Positions 1 to 9,431 of a stretch of DNA of 64,000 nucleotides are shown here, piece by piece (positions within the stretch are counted from its first letter, which is position 1; each line of letters starts with the position of its first letter). The translations under genes were made by a program, and so were the position numbers. The notes below the pieces were generated by a model. That model saw only the letters and a list, made by a program, of their open reading frames with translations. It made no database searches and was not told where the DNA came from. This DNA is from Gibbula magus. Lineage: Eukaryota > Mollusca > Gastropoda > Trochida > Trochidae. The stretch is taken from NCBI GenBank assembly GCA_936450465.1, contig OW388302.1, forward strand, positions 56,858,959 through 56,922,958, in the 5' to 3' direction.

Positions 1-221
1 TTGCGTATAAAGCAAAAATTGCATGGCGGCCATTTTATTGTGAACACAATTACTTCTTTTTGTAATATAAAAAACGATTCCCATTGCTTTACCGAAACAT
101 GTACACTCATTTTAAACTTTATTTTCCGAAGAGAGAAAGATGTTTTACTATTGGTGAAATTATTTTTCAAATACATTTCATCAACTTATTTGAGGGAAAA
201 AATGTGCTACTGTCCCTTTAA
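1..221. mobile_element. TTAA-type MITE, family B, truncated by the window edge
   Basis: Clearly similar to 24440-24668 along its whole length (shared blocks such as TTGCGTATAAAGCAAAAAT and CCATTTTATTGTGAACACAA). It ends GTGCTACTGTCCCTTTAA with TTAA at 218-221, the same terminus as the complete copy at 24309-24668. TTAA ends are typical of piggyBac-type target duplications. No coding capacity. Confidence 0.75.
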
Positions 222-237
222 AGCTATTTCTCCTCAC

Positions 238-342
238 CTTGACGAGGAAGAAGGTGATTCCGTACGTCTTGAGGGAGCGACAGAGGTGTGTGTACTTGAC
301 CTTGGCTTCTATCTCCACCATACTCACCCACTTCTTGTGTTC
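238..342 (-). CDS. tln: talin coding exon 8 (end of F2, first strand of F3)
   Basis: A 105-nt exon (35 codons) after CCCCTACAG and before GTGAGG. It encodes EHKKWVSMVEIEAKVKYTHL followed by CRSLKTYGITFFLVK. The next exon, holding the integrin-binding core of F3, is off the left edge. A TTAA-flanked MITE ends 16 bases past the donor. Confidence 0.96.
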
Positions 343-3300
343 CTGTAGGGGTAGGGACGAATAGGTTGAGATGATGAATAAACGTTTTAAGAATACAAAG
401 GGACACAATTTTTACGAATTACTTTGCCCACCAGGACCAAAGTGGACCCAGATTTTCAAAGGTATCTTAGCGCTAAGATAGTTGTAAGGCAATGTTAGTG
501 TATGGTACTCTTGTGATAATATCATCATTACAAGCTTTTAATATCGTGTTCACTACAAATGTCTAGAAGTAAAAAAACACTGTCTAATTTTATATCGTGA
601 CAGTTATTAAATCGCGATAATATTCCAAATGAGTGTACACCAAGAGAGAACTTACTATGTAAATTTTCTTCTCTATTCCTTTAAGTTTCATGTATTCTTT
701 GGGAAGGAACTCCTTCAAGCTGTAAACAGAAGAAGGGAATCAGTGTTAGTCACATTCAATATTGGAAATATTGTATAAAGCTCTTCTTACCTGGATGAAT
801 TAAGCAAGAAATGGAAAAGACAAGTTATAGTTGATTTAATCACTGAAACCATAATTATACAAATCTTAAAATCTCAACACAGATAAAAGATTTTATTACA
901 TCAAGTCACTCTAAGAATCCTTAGTCAATATTGTCTAAGAACTGGGCCAGACACAGTATCTTATCAACAGTAAATCTGCGCTAAACTATTCCAGTCAACA
1001 GAAAATACACGATTTCATCAACTCACTCTAAGAATCCAGGCTTGTGTTTGAGACATGATATGCTAGCACATTCCATTCAACAGAGAATAAACGAACTGAT
1101 CTCATCAACTCACTCTAAGAAGCCTGGTTTGTGTTTCGAGTCGACGTGGTCTCCGAACTGAACCTGACACTGTAGTCCAGCGAACTGTATGGCCTCATCC
1201 TGACTCACCGGGTGGGTTCCGTTCAGCAGCGCGTCTCGGGACTGCGGGCAGAGAGTCGAACAGATCAAGATACCGGAGCTCACACACTATTTCCTAATGA
1301 CATGTGGATAATATGGGGGTTTTTGCGGCAGAAAGTTCTACCAAATAATGTCTCTAGATAAAATACTTCAAAAGAAAAATTTGCTCCCATTAATAAGTCA
1401 CTTCATACACCTTACATCATCTAAACATAGGAATCAAGTATTGGAAACAAAATTTGTTTGTCGTTGATGCAATGTATTTGCCTAGTTTTTTTTGTATTGT
1501 TTCTGTGTAGGCCTATTTACTGCATTACTAGATACAAATTGCATTTGTGCAAAACCTGTTGCTGAATGTTTACCACAGAAACATTGAAATAATGTAGCAT
1601 TGTTATAATGGGATCACACTATCTGTAACAGTACAAGTCCATTGCAGGATTTGAACTCACACCAGGGGTAACAAAACAACCGTAACACTTAATTAACCTT
1701 TGTGCTATCCTCTTACATTGCACTTAGCCTACCTTAGTGATTTAAGGTTACCTCACTGTCCAGTGCAACAGAGCCCTCAACTCAATGTTCCACCAGTTTA
1801 TCCATCCAGCCACTAGACTTCACTAATATTTACCTGTACGTAGAGCAGATTAAGCTGTACTGGATCCCGAGCGTCCACGTTCTGGTCGGAGAAGAAGAAT
1901 TTTCTTCTGAGCAGCAGCACCTCGTTTGGGTCTATGCCTTGTTCTCTCAGCGTCTTACTGTGGTCCAACCAGTTCACTGTACAGGCAGAGAGGGGGCAGG
2001 TTAGCAATGGGTTATATTTTGACAGCAATCATATCGGGCTTCATATTTTTCATATGATAGCCGAGGGCAGAATTTCAATTTCTTACTCACCCGTTGGAGA
2101 TATCGTGGTTTAATAAATCTACCGTGTTATTACACTTAGTGTAATAACATCGCGTGCGGCAGATTGACGTGACGTCATAATGACAAAAATATGACGTCAC
2201 AATGTCAGCGCCGCGGTCGCAATGGAGTGTGTCCCATTTATTGACGAGTTTGTAGAATTAAGTGGCATTTAAATCAGTGAGTTATAAATAAAATACTAAA
2301 CTCGATTCCGATTAATAACATATTTATGAAACTCGTGAGATGGTATTTGTATTTAACTCGCTTTCGCTCGTTAAATACAAACCACTCACTCGTTTCATCA
2401 ATATGTTATTAAATGGAACGTCGTTTAGTATTCTCTATTTGTCATGGTGACTAGACATCTTTCACAATGCAGTGACGTCAAGTTATGTGTATGACTTTGA
2501 GTTCGATATACTGCAACCGCGGGTCGTCAGCCTATGGGTGAAAGTAGATTTTAGCTATTTTCATTAATTTCATGACTTTGGTAATAAACAGAATATTATA
2601 TCTCTGTGTATGTCGGAAAGAAGTTGACTCACTCTCGTCGTCTGTGTGCAGCTTCTTCTTCATCACCTCCAGTTTCTTCTGGTCCTTGGCGATGGACTTG
2701 TCTCGCTTCAAGGTCAAGGTCTTCTCTTTCTCATCGTCCGGCAGGTCGCGGATCAGCGAGTACTCCTCGTGGTTTGTGATGCCTGCAGAGGACAGTGAGA
2801 AATTATCAGTTATTGTTAAACCACCCATGTCTGCAAATTTTATTTCATTACTCCAGGGTATACCTATCACAAACTCATGGCCGATGCTGAATAAAAGTGA
2901 GGGATTATCAGTAATCGTCAAACCCATGAGGGTGCAGATTTCATTTAAAGGGACGCCGCATCGAGAATAAAAATCAGGTCATGTGTATCTACCTCTGCTG
3001 ATCAACATGTCTGCTAACAAGTCACAGACACCGAATTTCAAACAAGATTCATCTGAAGATGACAAATCCAACAGGTCCCCTATAATTTGTAAAACACATC
3101 TTTGACAGATAATTGTGTGGGGTAGTGTAGGGTGGGTTGGGTTTAGAGGTTTTGCTCATTATGTTGATACAGTTATAATGTACAGACAGAAGCCTGTACA
3201 ATACCCACCCATCTTGGTGCAGATAGTGATCATGAGTTGTCCGACGGGATGACTGTCGTCCACCTGAAGAGTCTTGAGAGCGCCATCTAGTGTACGCACC

Positions 3301-5761
3301 TTCAGGATACGATGCTTCTGCTTGTACTCCAACAGGTCCTGGATGTGGAACATTCTCATTGATACATTGACATAACAAGTGGACCCATGTTATATAAGTA
3401 ACAAATGTTTCTTTTACCCATGAGGACATTTATATCGGGTTTCCTATTTTTCATATGATGCCCTAGGCAAAATATAACTTTGTCATGACGGCGAGATATC
3501 ATAATCAATACAATGTTATGACACCATGCTTCATGTATGACGATGGTTTTTAAGTGCGAAAAACACTGTATTTTTACAACTTTGATGAAAGATGTATGTA
3601 TTGACAGAATATCCACAATTTAACCCTCAAGTTACGTATTCATATTTTACCCATTTTAGCCCCTGTGGCGAAATTTACAGGCTCGCAGCTCGCAGCAGTA
3701 GTTTGGCATCGGCACTAATTACAAGTAATTTATCACTGATGCACAATGTTTTAGGTCTTTGAAGGGCATACATAGGAACAGGAACATTTTCTGGATAACA
3801 ACTTCTTTAATGTGAAAATAAGAAAAAATTGTTGGAGTATTTGCTCACTCCATCAGTTGAATTGTGGAATGTGACAATGTTTTGTAATGCCCCAGCAAAG
3901 CCTTCCAGACTCATAGTGTATTTTTTTCAATGAATATGCACTAGTCTTTATCGAATGGTAAAATATAAAATCATCAATATCACACCCTCAGTATGCCACC
4001 AATATGTTACAACTGAATTGTGTTATAATATTGTATTTATAATAATTAAGGTGTATGTATGTAATGTATGTGTGCATATAGAAATGTCCTGAATTTTGTT
4101 GCCAAAAATAAACACCCCGATGAAACCCTCCCGCAGTTTCCTCCATGCCAAACACCATGAATCAGTGGTGTATAAAGCTCCACACCAACCCCCGGGCGGA
4201 CTAGAGTTCAAGCTTCCTAGTGGTCGACAGAGTGACTCACTTCCTAGTTGGGCTTTGTACATGTTGACATGACATGATATGTAATATCTCCACTTCACAC
4301 TGGAGGAGAACGTATTTCAATGTTACCAAGAGCTGCATCTAAAAATATTACTACTTTGTTCTTATCACTGTTATAGAGACATTCAAACCATATATTCTTT
4401 TTAAAAATTCCATAATCACTGCTCAATTCGCTTGAAAATAAATAATTTTGTTGTCAAAATAACTGATAATTTCTCACTGTCCTCTGCAGGCATCACAAAC
4501 CACGAGGAGTACTCGCTTGAAATCAAATACAAAATTTGTCAAAATCAAAAGCATTAATAGTCTGGACAATAAGTTATGGTAACGGACTGTTAGGCCTTAT
4601 TTTATCCACTGGGCAAAGTGTGTCACTTCATATGCCAAAGTTACTGGCAACATCAAAAACATTAACACTCTGAACTAAAGGTTATGGTAACGGACTGTTA
4701 GGCCTTATTTTATCCACTGGGCAAAGTATAAAGACTAAAATCTGGTAATGAGTTTCGAATTTTCATCCATGTATTAACCAGGACTATTTGATCCAAAAGC
4801 ACCAAACAGTGTATGACAACATAACGAAGCACAAGGAACAAAGCAATACTAGATATGGAACACGATCAAGGGTCATATTCATCATTGATGTAATGCTACA
4901 CTCTGCAACACTAGACTCTGTTACACTAGAACCAAGCAATTCTTCCTTCCGTATCGCTACTTCAAACACATTTAGGACCATCACCACTAAACACTGACCA
5001 CTAGAACATGACCCAAACCTTTCACTGAATGAGTGAGATAAAGCTTGAAATGACGAGAGTTAACCCTTTGTTTGTAATGACAAATTATTGCTTGATGTGA
5101 TGAATTGATCAGTGATGCTTTTAGCCTTAACTCTAAATATTTTAATTTTGGACAATCCGACAAGCTTTGTGTCCAATTGGAATAAAGCTTAAACTTGACT
5201 CAAGTTCGGCTTCAGACTCAAGTTTTAATCGACCAATCACTTACCCCGTTCCTGAGGAGATAATACTCAAGACTCCGCCCCTGTTCCAACCACACCCCTT
5301 TCTTAGGGTCTTCATCCGCGAGGAAAAGGCCAAAGTCTGCATCTGTAACAGAAAAATAACATCAAATTTATTTTGGTCAAAATTGGTGTTTGAAATTTGC
5401 CTTCGTCAGCTAGCAAACAAGAAGCTTGGCGAATAAAATATTAAAATTAAGTAGTTCACAGAACTAATTTTGATTTTAACATTATTTGACAAGCTTGAAT
5501 GTGTTGAAAACATATTGAAATGCACTAGTACGAATGTTAAGAGTTTTAACGAATTAATTTAGATCTCAAGACAAAGTTTGGTGTTTTTGACAGTGAAACT
5601 AAGACCTATGATATTTTCGACTCACGATTTCCCTGAATAGTTTCTGCGATCCTCTCCCTGATTATTTTACAAGCGTCGTACACAATGGTCGAGGGTTCAA
5701 ACTGCATCGTCTTGACGATGTTGCTCCCGACAACGCTGATCTTGAGTGAGAGAGTCGCCAT
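238..5761 (-). CDS. tln: talin, 5' part of the gene (eight coding exons; continues beyond the left edge)
   Basis: Talin links the cytoplasmic tails of beta-integrins to actin at focal adhesions, and its N-terminal FERM domain activates integrins. Coding exons on the minus strand, in gene order, are 5761-5626, 5342-5245, 3338-3209, 2782-2633, 1976-1834, 1241-1114, 719-656 and 342-238. All internal boundaries are AG/GT and the phases join without a stop to 318 codons. Recognisable talin stretches occur in order: MATLSLKIS start with VKTMQFEPSTIVYDAC (F0), GLFLADEDPKKGVWLE (F0), GITNHEEYSLIRDL (F1), a basic F1 loop ending KKKLHTDDE, NWLDHSKTLREQG, RRKFFFSDQNVD, LNGTHPVSQDEAIQFAG and HKPGFL (F2), then SLKTYGITFFLVK, the first strand of F3. 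The length to that point closely matches vertebrate talins. The rod (about 2,200 more residues) lies outside the window. Duplicated exon fragments in two introns are listed separately. Confidence 0.97.
656..719 (-). CDS. tln: talin coding exon 7 (F2, small exon)
   Basis: A 64-nt exon after TTTACAG and before GTAAGT. It completes the split Asp codon and encodes LKEFLPKEYMKLKGIEKKIY, matching the LKEFLP segment of invertebrate and vertebrate talins. It restores phase 0. It is too short to appear as an open reading frame of its own. Confidence 0.94.
855..1110 (-). repeat. tandemly duplicated talin exon 6 end, splice donor and flanking intron (about three units in all)
   Basis: The stretch 1065-1140 (intron flank, donor, last codons of exon 6) recurs at about 980-1053 and, more decayed, at about 865-920. 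Shared blocks are CATCAACTCACTCTAAGAA and the preceding TTCCAxTCAACAGA. Copy 2 still encodes KHKPGFL with synonymous changes and keeps a GTGAGT donor (1021-1026). Copy 3 has GTGACT. Confidence 0.7.
1114..1241 (-). CDS. tln: talin coding exon 6 (F2)
   Basis: A 128-nt exon after CCCGCAG and before GTGAGT (donor G at 1113). It encodes SRDALLNGTHPVSQDEAIQF, then AGLQCQVQFGDHVDSKHKPG and FLE/D. The end of the exon plus the donor and flanking intron are repeated in tandem further into the intron (about 855-1110). Confidence 0.95.
1630..1715 (-). repeat. degenerate tRNA-derived SINE fragment (second family)
   Basis: On the minus strand a box B-like GAGTTCAAATCCTGCAATGG follows a weak box A-like region. 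A related fragment lies at 7945-8010. Old and diverged. Confidence 0.4.
1834..1976 (-). CDS. tln: talin coding exon 5 (F1-F2)
   Basis: A 143-nt exon after TGTACAG and before GTAAAT. It encodes NWLDHSKTLREQGIDPNE, RRKFFFSDQNVDARDPVQ and NLLYVQ. Its first codon is split and reads Met where vertebrate talins have Leu. It ends in phase 0. Confidence 0.96.
2029..2082. repeat. short interspersed repeat, also at 3428-3475
   Basis: ATATCGGGCTTCATATTTTT and CATATGATAGCCGAGGGCA here resemble ATATCGGGTTTCCTATTTTT and CATATGATGCCCTAGGCA at 3428-3475. Both lie in talin introns. The repeat class is not known. Confidence 0.5.
2087..2530. mobile_element. palindrome-rich MITE-like region with three CRE-like sites
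   Basis: Contains a short hairpin GTTATTACAC/GTGTAATAAC (about 2128-2150) and a larger foldback at about 2312-2414, whose arms both carry the GAAACTCGTGAG / TTAAATACAAA blocks in inverse orientation around TCGCTTTCGCTC. TGACGTCA occurs at 2170, 2192 and 2473. The same style of sequence recurs near 31 kb, 48 kb and 53 kb. Exact borders are uncertain. Confidence 0.5.
2633..2782 (-). CDS. tln: talin coding exon 4 (F1 and its basic loop)
   Basis: A 150-nt exon after CTCTGCAG and before GTGAGT. It encodes GITNHEEYSLIRDLPDDEKE, then a lysine-rich stretch ending KKKLHTDDE. The basic F1 loop, known in other talins to bind acidic lipids, is present. The exon's first 28 bases and its acceptor region are copied in inverted orientation at 4458-4517. 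Confidence 0.95.
2945..3060. mobile_element. partial TTAA-type MITE (family of 33711-33941)
   Basis: Starts TTAAAGGGACGCCGC, close to TTAAAGGGACACCGCGTCGA at 33711, and continues with the shared AGTCACAGA...CCxAATTTCA block. Only one end is recognisable, so it is a half copy. Confidence 0.55.
3209..3338 (-). CDS. tln: talin coding exon 3 (F0-F1 junction)
   Basis: A 130-nt exon after ATCCAG and before GTGGGT. It encodes DLLEYKQKHRILKVRTLDGA and continues to the MITICTKMG segment of F1. It ends with one base of a split Gly codon completed by the next exon. Two identical, inverted 60-bp sequences flank this exon (2755-2814 and 4458-4517). Confidence 0.95.
4458..4517 (+). repeat. inverted copy of the talin exon 4 acceptor and 5' exon sequence
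   Basis: Sixty bases match the reverse complement of 2755-2814: the pyrimidine tract and TCTGCAG acceptor followed by the GITNHEEYS codons of exon 4, here on the plus strand. I see no difference over the 60 bases. It lies in the intron upstream of exon 3. Confidence 0.85.
4535..4730. repeat. 108-bp tandem duplication (about 1.8 copies)
   Basis: GTTATGGTAACGGACTGTTA and the following TTATCCACTGGGCAAAGT occur at 4573-4619 and, identical, at 4681-4727. The preceding AAxATCAAAAxCATTAA block is also repeated. Intronic. Confidence 0.75.
5245..5342 (-). CDS. tln: talin coding exon 2 (F0)
   Basis: A 98-nt exon between a TTACAG acceptor (5343 side) and a GTAAGT donor (5244 side). It encodes ADFGLFLADEDPKKGVWLE followed by QGRSLEYYLLRNG, the second half of F0, and ends in phase 0. 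Confidence 0.95.
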
Positions 5762-5861
5762 CTTGATCAAGTGCTGACGGCCCCTCCTGATTGGTTTAAG
5801 TTACGATTACGGTTCTTGGTACGAGCTGCTCACGTGATTCCTTCCCTCAGGTCAAGACTTT
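5626..5861 (-). CDS. tln: talin exon with start codon (CDS 5626-5761; 5'UTR 5762-5861)
   Basis: The ATG at 5761-5759 begins MATLSLKISVVGSNIVK, matching the N-terminus of talin F0. The coding part is 136 nt and ends with one base of a split codon before a GTGAGT donor at 5625. Upstream sequence carries in-frame stops, fixing this ATG as the first. A TTTACAG acceptor at 5862-5868 shows the exon starts at 5861, so the 5'UTR continues in another exon further right. Confidence 0.93.
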
Positions 5862-6830
5862 CTGTAAATAACAAACAGAGTCGTTAGCATTAACACATTA
5901 CAAAACATTAGGACTTTGTCAAGAGAAACTTGAATGACTTACATACTTAGGAATGATTACATAGTGAGCAATTTTAAATATCAGTATCTGTATTTTGGGA
6001 GAAATGATATTCAAGGGTCTTTTTTGTTCTGGAGAAAAAGATGAAAACAGGATTTTAGGTCATGGCCTGTGAGGCCCTCATTTGGGGCCATAGGGTCACT
6101 AAATCTACAATTTAGAATCTCCATTGGCGAAAGACTCTGCACGCAATATTATAGCCCTCTAGGTCTTTTCGTTCTGGAGAAGAAGATGAAAATAGAAAAT
6201 ATGCCATCAACATAAGATTATTTGAGACATATAAATGATGTTTATATTTCAAAAACTTTATTTTGATGAAGTCGAGCCATAATAATTCCGGTGATGCACA
6301 AAAACAATTTGTCAAAATGGCGAATACCCCAATAGAAACCTCACTTTAACCTACAGAGTGATATCAGGAAATCAAGCCATTGTCAGTTTGTTTCAGGAGT
6401 AATATGAAGATTTGATTTACAATGTGGTCATACGAGCTCTTTCAAAGATTTCATCCACATGGTAAAATTATTATCTGCAATTTATGCAACTATATTTTTA
6501 CATTAGTACAAAAATATTCAGGGTTTATTACTTAATTTTGCCTGCCTGTGTCCCTTGGCAACATGACAATAGAATCCTAAAATCAGTGTGTACTACTATT
6601 CTAAATAAAGCTGCAGACATCCTCATATTCCTACATCTTCAGACAATACAATTTATAAAATAGAACTTAATTAACAAAATTAGAAAAACTTCAATGTAAC
6701 CTTCCTTATTACAATTTGTGCTGAGGGTTTTTACTGATATAAAGAAACATGCACCTTCTTTATACTTCAGGTCATTTAAAAAAGCATCAACGAATCTGCA
6801 GAATAGAGAGATATGCATTAAGATAAACCT
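5862..6830. other. intronic sequence, no feature recognised
   Basis: AT-rich sequence directly upstream of the talin start-codon exon. Short open frames here lack coding character. A CTTTTTTGTTCTGGAGAA-type segment at about 6020 recurs imperfectly at about 6165, suggesting a small old duplication. No promoter is evident. Confidence 0.4.
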
Positions 6831-6834
6831 ATCC

Positions 6835-6998
6835 CCTCCTTCCATCCCATCCCTCCATCCCATCCCTCCCTCCATCCCCTCCCTCCATCCCCTCCCTCAA
6901 AACCCTTCCTCAAAACCCTTCCTCCATCCCCTCCCTCCATCCCCTCCCTCAAAACCCTTCCTCCCTCCCCTCCCTCCATCCCCTCCCTTCCCTCCATC
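6835..6998. repeat. polypyrimidine minisatellite
   Basis: About 165 bases of CCATCCC, CCCTCCCT and CAAAACCCTTCCT units, almost purely C/T with A. Its long open frame (6718-7227) is a by-product of composition. Confidence 0.85.
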
Positions 6999-7699
6999 CC
7001 ATCTATATTGCCATAGCTTCAGTATCTTCCACCAGAGACTCGGAACGCATCCCAAACCGGAGGGCCCAGAACAGAATAATAGATTTTCTATCGGGTTACC
7101 CATCAATCTCCCTCATTTGCATAATCCGACTGTTTCACGTCACTTTCGTGATGTACTCAATCTCACAACGACCAATGTTCGGAGACATGCATGTTTAGGC
7201 CAACTACCTCAATCCAGCCCAGTATAGTTGGTTGATTTGATAACTTCTTTATCTGAACAATAGTGAAAGTTCGGTATAGATCAATATACCATGTTCAAGT
7301 ATATCTCCTCTCTATCACCAACTTGAATGACTCTCAAATGAGGTAAAAAACAAAAGTGAACACACTCACATATCCCTGTCTGTAGTTTGATCACCTTCAT
7401 ATTCATAACATTATTTAATTTGAAAACATACACGTAAGTCATATATCCAAGTATTCTCAGGAAACAAAGGTTGCGTTTTTTGTAGTTAGTTCCAAATATG
7501 TTACCATTACCGAGTTGAAAAAAACCCCAAAAAACTCTCAAATAAATTCTCATGGTTATTTTCTACATTGCCAACTTGTTCAGGGAGCAGTCATTGTTTA
7601 CTAAACCCTTCCTCTCTCCAGGGAGCAGTAATTGAAGAAGATTTAGTCTTCTCTCTATCAGAATAGACAGTTCTTGAATTCTCTAGACTTAGAGATCAG

Positions 7700-7832
7700 A
7701 AACAAAATACCACATTAAACGATTACACGAAAAGTAGTTTGCCCAGAAACAACGTACCTCATCAAACGATTACACGAAACGTAGTTTGCCCAGAAACAAC
7801 ATACCCCATCAAACGATTACACGAAACATAGT
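7700..7832. repeat. 47-bp tandem repeat (about 2.8 copies)
   Basis: AAACGATTACACGAAA occurs at 7717, 7764 and 7811, separated by AGTTTGCCCAGAAACAAC. The regular 47-base spacing marks a recent local expansion. Confidence 0.8.
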
Positions 7833-7944
7833 TTTCACATCCACATGAAGGAGTTAAAACAAAGTGAAAGTGACCGATATAACATTGGTACATTCGGAAT
7901 TCAGACTGGTCACAATAGCTGTAAATTCTTCCTTTTTCTTATCG

Positions 7945-8010
7945 GGTCAAGTCCCTTGCAAGATTTGAACCACACTCAAGAGCCAGGCACCAATCGCAGC
8001 CCTGACTGTT
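7945..8010 (-). repeat. degenerate tRNA-derived SINE fragment (same family as 1630-1715)
   Basis: The minus strand has a box B-like GTGGTTCAAATCTTGCAAGG, similar to the copy at 1630. Fragmentary. Confidence 0.4.
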
Positions 8011-8447
8011 TAACTAAAATATATTGAAAACTTTTTGACATCCGTACAACTAAAAGAATCTTACATTTTTCTTGGGTTAGAGTCCACATTTACCACATGG
8101 AAACAAAAATATAATTTTCATAACTTTCTTAAAAATGACTTCAAGGTCAAATGCAGAAAAGAAAAGTTTTAGACTCATGGATGGATCCAGGTCATTTCTA
8201 CACAGTAAGACTTTGTCATCGGCACGGTAGTATTTCACGGTATCCTCTCTATCCATTTCGACACAAATAATGAATCGCTTAACCGCACAACTCGCTTTTC
8301 GTGATTTTCACATACTTTCTGACTCGCGACACAAGTCTTACGAATAACCATTGTCTGACTGTATAAGAAAAGAACATTTTATAAATATAAACTTCTTAAT
8401 TGTGAAGATACAAGAGATTTCAAAACATACGCTTAATCCTTCATCAG

Positions 8448-8864
8448 TAGGAGTGAAACGGTACACTTGGGCTTCGGTTTGGTACATATTGCGGTACAAA
8501 ACCAAGAATGTCTTTCAATATATGAACTAAAACCATAACTATGTTTGTAGGGTGTGGAAACCATTTGGTTTTAAAGGTGTACAACTGAAAATATAATTAC
8601 ATCTGAGTTAATAAGATAATTGTTTAATTAAGTTATATATTCGATATATACCGTTAAGTTATATATTTGGTATATACCGTTAAGTTATACATTCGGTATA
8701 TACCGTTAAGTTCTATATTCGGTATATACCGTTAAGTTATATATTCAGTATATACCGTTAAGTTATATATTCGGTATATACTGTTAAGTTATACATTCGG
8801 TATATACCGAAAAATCACATTGATGTACCGTGTACTAAACCGCTTGTGAACCGCTTCACCCCTA
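8448..8864. mobile_element. hAT-like MITE with an internal minisatellite
   Basis: Imperfect terminal inverted repeats: TAGGAGTGAAACGGTACAC at the left, and the reverse complement of the right end begins TAGGGGTGAAGCGGTTCAC. TTCATCAG occurs just left of the element (8440-8447) and again at 8874-8881, ten bases beyond the right terminus, so target-site duplication is ambiguous. TAGGGGTG termini are typical of hAT non-autonomous elements. Confidence 0.65.
8630..8809. repeat. 26-27-bp tandem array inside the hAT-like MITE
   Basis: Seven units of GTTAAGTTATATATTCGGTA plus TATACC. Each carries the self-complementary GGTATATACC or a one-base variant, so the array can form repeated hairpins. Confidence 0.85.
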
Positions 8865-9431
8865 TTCAAAGTATTCATCAGGTGAAATTTGATATCCACA
8901 AAATCTTGATTTACTTGTGTATTTAACTTCTAAATGCCTGACAAAGACTATATATATCCTCTATATATATTGATAACAAGCAGTATCAATGTCTTCCCTT
9001 GTTTCTACATACAAAGGCTCCTCCTCTTCTTGAGCGTGGTATTTCAGATAGATACTTCGTAATAATAGCTAACAGACGAGGAAGCAAGTATTATTGATGA
9101 CAATGTCTTTATTTGTTTCATACGTTCCTGGGCTACAAGTCTACATTAGAGAAATTTGATCACAGTCGGAGTCGTCTCATATTGAAAATGTATGAAGATG
9201 AGAGTTAGAGAAAAGCAAACTATAAATGGACTACAAATTCAGAGTGTTTCAATGGCCTTTTGTTCAGTCAAACAGACAAAAGGAGCACCTTTTGTAACAG
9301 AGCAGCTTTGATTTGATTGGATGATCAGGCACCTTGCTTTCATTTGCCACTTTATCATTGGCCGATCACTCGCCTTGCACTGTAAAGGTTTCATTTTCTT
9401 AGAGGTTTCCCCTGCCGGCCGCATGTTGACC

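Noticed and set aside
2532..2970. 131-132-codon frames on both strands
   Set aside because: They run through talin exon 4 into flanking intron; only 2633-2782 on the minus strand is coding.
6718..7227. 169-codon open frame
   Set aside because: Most of it is the C/T-rich minisatellite at 6835-6998; proline/serine repeats follow from composition and there is no supporting splice or start signal.
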